Positions 41,301-53,300 of a stretch of 64,000 bases of DNA are shown here, piece after piece (positions within the stretch are counted from its first letter, which is position 1; every line of letters begins with the position of its first letter). Both the position numbers and the translations under genes were made by a program. The notes beneath the pieces were generated by a model. That model had not been told where the DNA came from. It saw only the letters and a program-made list of their open reading frames with translations, and ran no database searches. Where the stretch lies: contig OU744449.1 in the NCBI GenBank assembly GCA_916610825.1, positions 2,492,001-2,556,000 of the forward strand. Reading direction: 5' to 3'. This DNA comes from Haliclystus octoradiatus (taxonomy: Eukaryota; Cnidaria; Staurozoa; Stauromedusae; Haliclystidae).

Positions 41301-44300
41301 ATGGATTACTTACAGGCAGATACAGGATATAATTTAAAAAAATTTTTTTATTGTTTGTTGGATTTATCATTTCACAACAAACAGGATAAGCTACACATTA
41401 TGTACTGATTTCTATTTGTTGTTTTGTTTTTAACAGAGGACACATTATAAACTCGATTGGCATCGATATAACGTGAAACTTTCATTACAAAATAAACCAT
41501 GTATATCAGAAGAGGAATTTGAAGCAAATTATGAGGGTAAGAAATGTATCAAATTGAATCACAATGAGAAATCATAATGCTAATTAAGATACTAATTTAG
41601 GTACATTACAAATTATTAATTTTTTACAATAATGTATAACAAGATAGATTAATTCTAATCTTCATATTAGAACTGGACTTAGTTTCATAGTTTCAAAATC
41701 CCTGTGAGTTCGTAGGTGAACCTGCTAACAAGTTTCGCTCCGAGCAAATCTAACTTATTCGCTCCAGTTGAACTACGTAGCTATTTTTACGGAATCCTCT
41801 ACTGCTACCATAAAACATCGATGGACCTATATGCATACAGTCAAACATGTTATAAAGGTGAAAACGGTCACCTGTATACAGCAGTCACCTGTCTATGTGG
41901 TCACTCTATCATTGTTCAAAGTAGTATTTTCTATTGAATCAACCCTGTATATAAAGGTCATTTTCATATACCGGTAGTGATCAATTTATCTACCTCTCAT
42001 AGCTCACTGCTATATACAGATTTCACTTTATACTAAAATTAATTTGTTAAAATTGAACTTTTTTTTTTTAGATGGATTCTCAAGTATATCTGGTTCTGAC
42101 AGTGAAACTAGTGATGACGAAGATGACAGTTGTACCATTGTTAATTCTAATGGTCAGATATTTTATAAAACTAAAAATGAACAATGTTTTAGTGTTTATG
42201 CCAGTCTTCTTCTGGACGACAGAAACAGAGTGAGTTAAACAAAAACCTAAAAATATTAATTGAGAAATTTAAAATGATCTTTTATATATGCAATTATGCT
42301 TATATTATGCTTGCTGTCAAATTTAAAACCTTAAAACTATCAACCTTGTGCAAAGGCCAACAAGATGTAAAACATTTATTCTTAATCAATTAATTAGAAT
42401 GAGGCACACAACTTATTTACCGCAGAGGAGGATGAATGGAAGTAGTTTATTTATTTGCTTTTATGAATGGAAGTGAGGACAAAATTTGTAGTCTACTGTC
42501 TACAAAGGAAGAGTTTTGCTACATCTTGTGTACATTTTCAGACTAGCAGAATATCACCAATTTAAATATTTTGTTTGTATGTACTTAAAATTTTTGAATG
42601 TTTATTGTTTATGCAGTTTAAAAATAGAATTTTGAAACATGATCAACTGCATAATTTTTGCAATGACACATTCAAAATAACGCTACTACATCACTCTATA
42701 AATACATAATACTATTTCAAATTATAAATTACATCACATATACCTTTTACGCAAAGGCGTGAAACTCTTTGCTTGTTTTTTAAATGACCACTATAGATGG
42801 GTTGCCACTTGTATAGAGTTGACTGGTATACAGTGAAACCTGTATATAACGGCCATCTACCATAGGTAGATAAATTGACCACTATAGACAGGTGACCTTT
42901 TTATACAGGTTTAATTCAATAGAAAATACTATTTTAGATATTGTAAAAGTGACCAATATAGACAGGTGGCCACTGCATAGAGGTGACCATTATAACAGGT
43001 TTGACTGGACAATCATGTGATTGACTTTTTATTTGTTATTTTTCTACAGCATATTAGTTCCATCCAACCAAATGATCTATTGATTGAAAATTGCTTAACT
43101 GATAATTGCTGGCTTATTTTTATGCTATCTGGTGGACATTTTGCAGCTGTTGTATTCCACAAGTGAGTTATTAATTAGAATAGACAATGATACAACAATA
43201 AATCCTAATTGCTGGATGAAATATTCAAACTGAAATACCCAAGTAATACCCAATTGATATACTATACTTTAGAATAGACTTTGGGCCAGAATAAACATTA
43301 TCCACTATTTCATTTTCATTTCATATATATTTGTGAATAATCAAATTACTAACAATAAGTGACCCCCGTTGCTGGGTTAATTTAGATAACAAATGTGTTC
43401 TTGGAATTCGACTGCTGGTGAAATGAAAGCCATACACTGAATACGGTTGAATTTTTTTATTGGATTTATCATTTATCCACAAACCGGGTAAGCTTGCAGC
43501 TTTTTTTCACCGGGGTGGTTGGTTAAATTGGTTAGTATTTTGAAGCTTGTGTGTGTTTAATAGCCAGATGCCCTTTCTGCCGCCAACCTATAGTGCTCCA
43601 ACCAGGGATTGAACCCGACACCCTGCGGGCCGTGGTCCAATGCTCTAGCCACTACACCAAGAACAATATACTTTCTTTCGTTATGCAAAACAGAAAGCAA
43701 GATAAAGTCTGTCCGTACAACGACTGGAGAACAGCGTTTCTAATACAGTTAGTATCTAATTCAAACATCTTACTTGAAAACTGACGGAGAAAGCAGCGGA
43801 AAACTGTATTATATTCAGACGTGAATATAACCCAAAAACACGATACTCAACCAATAATGACATATACATCAGGCAAAGCCATTGCAACTCTTTCCAATCA
43901 GCTGGTGCTTGTTTGTTAAACAGTCTGTCATCCTTGATGATGGCGATTGTTGACAGTCCTATTATATAGAAATAGCAAATCAAATAGACTATCGAAATCA
44001 TGTGAGTCTATACTATATGCGAATGCATTGCTCCCTACTTTGGTAGCTCTGCTATTGCACTGATGTTTTTGTTTTCATGGTGAATTTTTCACCACATTGA
44101 CTAATTCATCTTGCCCTAGCTATAACAGGCGAATTGAGTCCCCTTCTTCACTGAGCAGTACTGATGATGGCTAATGACCAGAAACAAGTGTTTGTCTGCT
44201 GCTATCAAAATCATATAGAATATTTGTACTATATAATATAGAAAAACTACTTTGAAATTTTTTTTAATACTGTTGTCTGGCCTAACCGAAAGAAATGACC

Positions 44301-47300
44301 GGGAAACCGTTGGTTACATCTGCCACGGTGACCGGTAGACTTCTGGCCGTTATTTCAAGGCCTGACTATATTAATTATAATAAGAATAAAAATAATATGC
44401 AAACCATTTTTGAGAGTGCTCGATACAGTTAAGTAGTGCTATGTATAAATGAAACAAAGATTAGTTAAGTTTGACTCTGAGATTTGCGCTTGTGCCCTCT
44501 TCAGACTGAATTTATTCTAATGAAAAACAAGCCAGTAACTCTCATACAGACGGAATTTATGCATGTATATAATGAGAGTTACTGGTTTGTTTTTCATTTA
44601 ATTACAATAAATTCCGTCTGAAGAGGGCACAAGCGCGAAACTCAGAGTCACGTTAAAACTTGACTAATCTTTGTTTCATTTATCAAAATCATATATATTA
44701 ATTTATATATATACAGTATGTTAAAGTGTTTTAAATAATTAACTTTTTATTCTTAATTTCTGTGTATACCAATGGTTTTCAATGAAATATTCGTGAATAT
44801 TACTATACTGCTATAATCCCTTTGTAAAACATCCTGAAATGGCTTGAAGATTTTCTCAATAAATGATAATGATGACAGTGATGATGAATGATCTAACTAA
44901 CTTATTTCTGTTTACAGAGGCAAGGTAATTGAACACAAAACATTTCATCGTTACACTGTGAGGGCCAAGAGTGGTACGCTACAAAGTGTGCGTGATGGCA
45001 AACAAAACGGAAATGCACCCAAGTAAACATTCATTTAAATTTTTTTATATTCAAGACTAATTCTTTCAGTAGTAGCTCACTTGATATTATATCTGATATT
45101 TAACTCATGCTTTGTTTCCTTTGTTGAAAATGGGTTGTTAACAAATCAGTAAATTCCCAGAATTGCCCCATCTAACACATAGTCCAACCATTGCAAGGAC
45201 ACAAACTCATCTCCCATCTACCGATTGTCAATGATGATAGGCTATTATATAATTACCAAATTTTCTCAATGGTTCTGAAGTGAACATGACACAAACCTTA
45301 TTTCGAACGGATTCACAAATCTGATGTTAAAAGATTAGAAAATGATTTCAATTTAGATTTTAATTCCGGTTAGGCCTATATGTGTCGGAATTGTAAAACC
45401 GTTTTCACCATACAGTACTTCCTTCATCATTAGCTACCGGAATCAACGTTAAACATTTGTTTGTTAGTGTTGTTTGCACATAATCATGAAATTGGGGCCA
45501 TTTAACGTTCATGAACTGTTCATGAACATCTCATGAACTTTTCATGAACATCTCATGAAAATTGTGGCCATTTAACGTTCATGAACTGTTCATGAACATC
45601 TCATGAAAATTGTGGCCATTAAACGTTCATGAACGGTTCATGAACATCTCATGAAAATTAGGGCCATTTAACGTTCATGAACTGTTCATGAACATCTCAT
45701 GAACTGTTCATGAACATCTCATGAAATTGGTGCCATTTAACGTTCATGAACATCTCAAGAAAAATTAGGCCATTTAACATTCATGAACATCTCATGAAAA
45801 TTGGGGCCATTTAACGTTCATGAACTGTTCTTCTAAAATATCGCGAAGGTTTTCTGGGATCTGATTGATCGAAAGAGCGTTCATGAAATCTCAAGATAAA
45901 ACATGGCTCCAAATACTGGGAAAACTGCTAGCTTCAAAAGTTTGATCTGTGATAAAATGCAGAAATTATAACTTTCCGATAACAATCCAATAAATATCTC
46001 AATTATGGCAACGATTTACAAAACGATATTTAGCTCAAGATGTTTATATTTCTTGAAAAGCATCGTAAATGAGTTATTTGCAGTGCAGCATGCAAAATAA
46101 AAACACAGAATGAAAGACAATTATAGGCTACGCTGTTTCAAGGTGAACCTTAAATTTAGATAACAAATAGTACATCAATTTCTAGAAAACTATGTACAAT
46201 TTATATTACAGACGTTCTTGTATGTGTCTTTCTTTATTCAACAATATATATCTTGTTGTGGGATTTCGTCTGCTTGGTTTATGAATTGTTTTGAATTTTA
46301 AATTGTGAATTCGTGAATTGAGAATTGGCCCTCGAATGAGACTCCGACTTTTATTTTATTTTAGAAAAGGGTTACCCCACGCTTGCAAATGTTTGTATTC
46401 ATATTTACTAAACTCGAAAAAGTTGGCAGACACTCGGAAAGCTAAAAATCACTCGCTCGGAGCTCGTGATTTTTTAGCGCCTCACTCGTGTCTCTCCCAA
46501 CATTTTCTCGTCTAGTAAATATGAATACAAACATGGCAAGTGTGCGGTAACCCTTTAATGAACATCTCATAAAAATTAAGGCCATTTAACGTTCATGAAC
46601 TGTTCATGAACTCCTGAACTGTTTCTTTGGAGGGATAGTATTGTCCTGAAATTTATACAAAACAATTATTTAATTCTCCCAGATCCCTTGGTGCCAATCT
46701 GAGGAGATATAATGAAGCTGCACTATACAAGGTAGGCAATAATAAAGCATTTTATTATTATTTTACGTCATCTTTGGCAGTTTTGATTGCTATGTTCTGA
46801 ACACTTGCTAATTTATGATCAAAATGTTAACTTGTAACGTATATCAGAGAGGAAAATTATCACTTCTTATATTTTGTATTATGAAATGGTCAAATGTTTT
46901 GCCAAACTGTGATTGGTTAAGAGGCCCCCTGATAAATCTATAGGATCAATTATGAGATACGGGGCCTACTGATTGGCTTCCTTGGTAATGCTATGATTCG
47001 AATAAATTGAATGAATACCAGGTCGAACGTCTAACAACATACTTGAAAAATGCTCAAAATGCATGCTTCAATTCAAATTTATTTGGTTATTTTCATTATT
47101 TTATTCAGGAGTTTCATATCACATAATTGTAGACTTTGAATATGCTTACCTAATCTACCATAAATTTGATCCATTTTCAATTATTTATGTTTTTGTAGGA
47201 CATAAATAATCTGTTTAAAAGTTGGAATGATCATATTACTCATTCTAACAAAATTTTCTATCGTTTATCTGCATATAATAAGAAAGTTTTCTTTGCTGGC

Positions 47301-50300
47301 AAAGAACCGTTGCTTTTAAAGGGTGAGTTGTGAGTCAACAATATTTCAATACACCATCATATCAATTTTTTGATCAATTACTCATTAAAAGATATGGCTT
47401 TATTCAGGGTTTGATAAAATGGGGGATTCCAGGACTGAGAATCCCGGAAGGCTAACACAAATCCAGAAGGAAGGGGACGAATTTTCAAATTTCTATAATC
47501 AGAAGAAAAATAATTTGCTTTCTTTTCTTTTGAAGATGAGTAAAATTGTGAAGTTTTTATCATATTTTTATGACTATAAGCCACTGAAACTTTCAGCTGT
47601 GAAAACGATTACATGGTGTAATGACCCAAGAAATCTTCAAAGCAAAAGTTAGAATTCTGGAAGGAAAAATATTTACTACCTTAGTGTAGTGTTTATGGCT
47701 TGGGGCCTTCGGCCAATATAAAGCTGGATCTGATAAATTTTTTTCATCTTCCGGGGTTTCAATTTTTTATTCCAAACTTTTCTTGATAGTTTTATCTTGC
47801 AAATATTTCCAAAAATTTTCATTTTTGTTTATTGTCATACAAATATGATAAAATCTGCACATTCTACTTATCTTTCCAATTTAAAAAAGCAGCTGATTTT
47901 TCTCCATGATACAGCTATTTCTTCCTCTTCATTCTGAATTTGTGCTAGCCTTCCGGGACTCTCAGTCCCAGAATCCCGTATTTTATCAAACCCTTATTCC
48001 GTGCATTTGTCTATTCACAATTACACAAATTAATTGTAATTAGAAAATTAACATATACAAAAACAACATACAATTTAATCTAGATTAAGAGAATCTATGA
48101 ATAGTTTATGAATTACATGGGCAAAAGGTTAAAAAAAAATGGTGAATTTAAACTGCAGTAAAAGAGAATTCAAAATTAATTGTAATTAGGAAGTTACCAT
48201 ATACAAAAACAACATACAATTTAATCTAGATTAAGAGAATCTATGAATAGTTTATGAATGACATGGGTAAAAGGTTAAAACAAAAATGGTGAATTTAAAC
48301 TGCAGTAAAAGAGAATTCAAAATTTATTGTAATTAGGAAGTTAACATATACAAAGACAAAATACAATTTAATCTAGATTAAGAGAATCTATGAATAGTTT
48401 ATGAATGACATGGGTAAAAGGTTAAAACAAAAATGGTGAATTTAAACTGCAGGAAAAGAGAATTCAAAATTTATTGTAATTAGGAAGTTAACATATACAA
48501 AAACAAAATACAATTTGGTCTAGATTAAGAGAATCTAGATTTAAGCATCTGATGAATTTCATTATGGTTCAGTAGGTTTTCAATTGTGATTCAGTATATC
48601 CAACATTCATAGTGCATGTATAGCTCAAGCACTAAGATCAACAATCATATTACACAAGTGTTACAAATTTGCATGTTATGGTACAGTAGTGAGTAATAGT
48701 AATAATCTTATTTTTTCTTCGTAGATGATCCTAGAGTTCGTAAAATACCATTTATGACAAGTAGGCCAACATTTAAAGAGATTCAACGTGTCCAACAGTT
48801 GCTATCATCTGTGCATTTTTATTGTAAGTATGTTTTCAATAAGCTAGGTTCTGTTTACCTGATTTTCACAATGTTAGCAAATGTTGTTGAGTGTTAATTG
48901 TACATTTACTCGTTGTAGCAGTGGTAGTAGGATATTTAGACTTACTTTTTTTCAGTTTGTAATAATCTCAATGCCTTGCATATAATTTAATGATTTTGAG
49001 CTGAACAGTAATACTGATTTTAATTCATTTAAGATCATTTAATGTGTTTAAACAGTGTAAAGACACTGTGAATCTATGTCAGTGATTTTGTAAATTCTAA
49101 ATAGGCTAAATGTCAGTGTACAGTGAAACCTGTAAATAACGGCCAGTTATGAGAGGTAGATAAATTGACCACTATAGACAGGTGACCTTTATATAAAGGT
49201 TTGATTCAATAGAAAATACTATTTTAGGCATTGCAAGAGTGACCATTATAGACAGGTGGCCGCTGTATAGAGGTGACCGTTATAACAAGTTTCACTGTAT
49301 CGATTATTTGATTACCTGCAGGGCAACTGAACTTCAGGTCGGATCATATCTGATCGACTGTGGTTCAAATCCCCCTAAGGTCAACTCAGCATTGACTTTA
49401 TCTGAAGCATCAAATGAGTACCATCTGAGGATGGCGGATGGAATGGTTCAGAGGGAATTGCATTGTGAGTAGCTGCGGCGCATCGTTGCGCATTGACAAT
49501 CAAGACCTATGTGCCATGAAATCTGTTGAAATTGATCTGCAGTGTCGCGGCTGAGATCAACAACGAGCGTTTAAAATCATTGCTCTCAGCGAAAAAGCCA
49601 CTCATCTAGAAATAGAGGAGTGGTACGGGTGCCTTCGGTAGGGCGACACCGTCTACATTACTTTTTACCTGCAGATATATATTTTGCAAGCAATCAATTT
49701 CTGGAAGATTTATCAATTTGTTGGGTTTACAATTATTTCAGCATCTGAAGCTATGGTTGAAATAAGCAATGGAAAGAAAAGTCGTACTTCAGAGGAAGGA
49801 AGTAATGTTGAAGATAAAGTAAAATTGAGGAATGACATTTCCAAAGGCAGTGAAGTATCAAATCACATTAGTGCTATAGAAGAGAAAAATGATGAAATAC
49901 AAAATAAAATTGAAGGTGAATTAATTTATAATAGTCTTTACCTCCTCCCCCCAGATTTGGGATAATACTTTTTCTGTAATATATTTCACTAGCAATCAAT
50001 CACACGCGTTGCCACTAGATGAATTTAAATAACATAAGTGAACCATGATAAAATTGTTTTGAATTTCAACTAAGTTGATGCGTTCTTAAAATTCAACACC
50101 TGGTGTATATTTGTTATAGAAAATACAAGCCATAAAATTAATACAGCTTAGACAGCATATATTTTCTTACATTATGTGAACTATTCAACCTATCTTTGTT
50201 TCTATTGTTAACAGATCCAAGTATTGTAGTCATGGAAACAGTTTTCAGTACAATTCCAAAAGACAAGAGCTGCAAAACGATTTTGGAATTTCTTCGTATC

Positions 50301-53300
50301 AATTTCAATTATGAATCATTAAAGACAAGCCGCGATGAAACTGAAGAATCAGTCCTTAAATTACCACCAAATGTGCTACCAATAAAGGCTGTGAATTCAT
50401 TATATACAAATAGACAAGAAACATTACTTCATTTGGCATCACGGAATGAATGCGCTGACATATTGCATCCTTTACTTTGTTGCGGCTGTGATCCAACTGT
50501 GAGGTATATTATAATAATTGAAGTGCCTATGAAATGATAAAAATTAATTTCAGATGTTGACCAAAGTAATGTATCATCATCATCATCATCATTTATTGAG
50601 AAGCCTTTAAGCCGTTTGGCTTTTTTTCAAAGGGCTCATACATAATAAAATTAAAATAGTTACAAGCATAATTACAATATAGACAAAAAAGTGGATAAGC
50701 GTGAGCGAATGATTAACCTTTACATGCTAGATTTGATTTACATAATATTTGGAAAAGCCTACTATCTGTGACATCCTTTATCGAGTGTGGCAGATCATTC
50801 CATTTGCGAGCACCAGCTGACTGAAAAGAGTGACGATGACTTGGTTGAATGTAAATATTATTGTTTGTGGATGATCGTTGAGGATTGTGTGGATGAATTT
50901 GTAGTATTCTATCTCCTTATTGCAATATCGTTGTTATCAATTTTTTATGAATTTTTAATGCCAGGAAAGTGAGAATAGATATTTTGACAATTTGAAAGGG
51001 AAGATTTTTGCTTGATCAAATTATGCAAATGAGTCTTGCGACGTAATAGGATGTTCACAAACACATAGCAGTCTCAAGCAAACATGGCAGACAAAGTTAT
51101 TCCTTTTAATTCTAAGAAAAGTTTAAAAGACAGGAAAATCTTACAATTTCTGTGCAATTAATGCAAAATGTATCATGTTCAAGGTATTATAAAATTCCGT
51201 TCACTTGAAATTTTCAAAATAAAATATTGCTATGGTACCAAGTCGAACATACAGATTTCTTATTTATAAAATCCTCAACACCCATTTTTTTTTCATTTTA
51301 TAGGCACTTTAAATGGATACGTTGTCTGTTTCTGCTCTACTTCAGTTAAATGCAGTTATATTCAGTGCCTAACTATAGCTCAAACTGACTTGTTATTTTC
51401 AAATTTTTGACAGTAATCAGGCTGCAAGTAACTTCATCAACTACAGTCAAACCTGTTATAACGGTCACCTCTATACAACGGCTACCTGTCTATAGTGGTC
51501 AAAATATTTATCTCTCAAAGCAGGCCGTTATATACAGGTTTCACTGTACATGACCGGAGCACTTCTAGGGCTATAGTTCCCTGGTATATTATTATTTTGA
51601 TTGTGAATTTGAGAATGTTTGAGGATATTTTTGAGAACATTGTTGTTGTTGTAGAGCACAACCATTTCCATTTTGTTTTGGTCTATACAGCCTGTGCGGC
51701 CTTGGTGTAGTGGCTAGGGCGTTGGACCACGGCCCGCAGGGTCTCGGGTTCAATCCCTGTCCGGAGCACTATAGGTTAGCGTCAGGAAGGGCATTCGGCT
51801 ATTATTAAACGTATTGTCAGTATTCAAAATACTAACAAATTAACCGACCACCCTAGTGAAAAAAAGCTGCAAGCTTACCCAGGACCAAAATTTCTCTTGG
51901 TTGCATCGGCTCAGTCAACAATTATGTTTTTGTGTCTGGTGTATGCTAACTGATTTGTTTTTGTAGGGATGGTAGTAATCGGGTACCCTATAATGTTTGC
52001 TCTTCAAAAGAGACAAGAGATGAATATAGAAAATTTATGGCTTGCTATCCATCTAAATATGATTATCAACAAGCACAGGTGAGATGTCTTGCAAAAATGA
52101 AAACTTTTAGAAATCATACGGGATTTTTATAGCTGTTTAAACTTCATAGTCAGTCCTGTGAAAAAAGTGTATTAATTCTGATATCAGTTTATGCACACTT
52201 ATCAGGTATTTTTGAATAAATTATGATGATGATGATGAGGAGGATAGTTTTGTTGAAGTCATGTAAATTTTGTTTCGATTTCATTCCAGATACCAAGTCC
52301 ATTGACAGATGATATGATTGAAGATAAAGCAAAGAAAGACAAAGAAAAGAAGAAAAAACAAGAAAAAGAAAGAAAAGCAAGACAGAAGGTCAGTTTGTAT
52401 CCCTATGAAAAACAGGTCATAAATGTTAAATGTCATAATTTCCATAAAATTTTCATTAAAAAAAGTTACTGAGGAGTCCCCTGCAAAAAACAGTTCAGAA
52501 GTTCATGAACAGTTCATGAAAATTAGGACATTTAACATTATTCAGAAAATTTGGGGCCATCACATTCATGAACTCAGCTAATTCATAGATATTTAATGAA
52601 CTCAGGATTGTGCTTGGTCATTGCATAGTTATTTTTTAAAAGCCTTGATTGATTATAATCATATGCGCATTATTAAGCATTCTTAAATATCATCATGATT
52701 TCAATATGGTATGATAGTCTCACCATTGTCATTTTGGCATTTTAAAATACCTAATTCGATTGTATTTTGCATCTGTTATTATTTAGGCTAGAAAAGCTGA
52801 AATGCAAGCTCTACAGCCTAAGATAAAGGCAGAAAACGTTCCATCTCCTCTTTCTGATCGGGAAAAGGTACAGTAGAACAGGTTGATTACGTATATAATA
52901 ATGTAACAGGAAGGCTTTCTCGGATGGCAGAGCAACCAGACTTTAGAGCTGATTGTCTGTGATTCAAATTCTTCTACATGGCCAACTCTGCCTAAAAGAA
53001 AGAGTAATAGTGAATAGGGTAGTACATGGTAAGGGCCTTTATTTTGTGGGTAGGTAGACCTTGAATGTCTGATCAAGGTAACTAGAAACTTCCAATTAAT
53101 TGAATTACATTAATCTGGTTGGAAGAGCACTTGAGGCTAACAAAAGGATGTACACATCTGACATTTCTCCTAATAGCGTCATAGAGAACTGTCTAAGTTT
53201 TGTACAATAGTTCAAAGAGAAGCGAAATAAAAGGCAAATGTTCAACAAAGGAATATGTTTTATAATAACAAATGAATAACTTAACTTTTATTTATACTCA

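Noticed and set aside
45490..45835. CRISPR-like repeated units
   Set aside because: Units are tandem and imperfect with no unique spacers, and the genome is eukaryotic; it is a minisatellite.
47419..47652. 77-codon ORF in ANKZF1 intron 8
   Set aside because: It lies within a non-autonomous element with inverted ends and is not alignable to any transposase I know.
51696..51765. Possible tRNA gene
   Set aside because: Same reason: it is the tRNA-like head of SINE family 2, with a second copy at 43449-43665.
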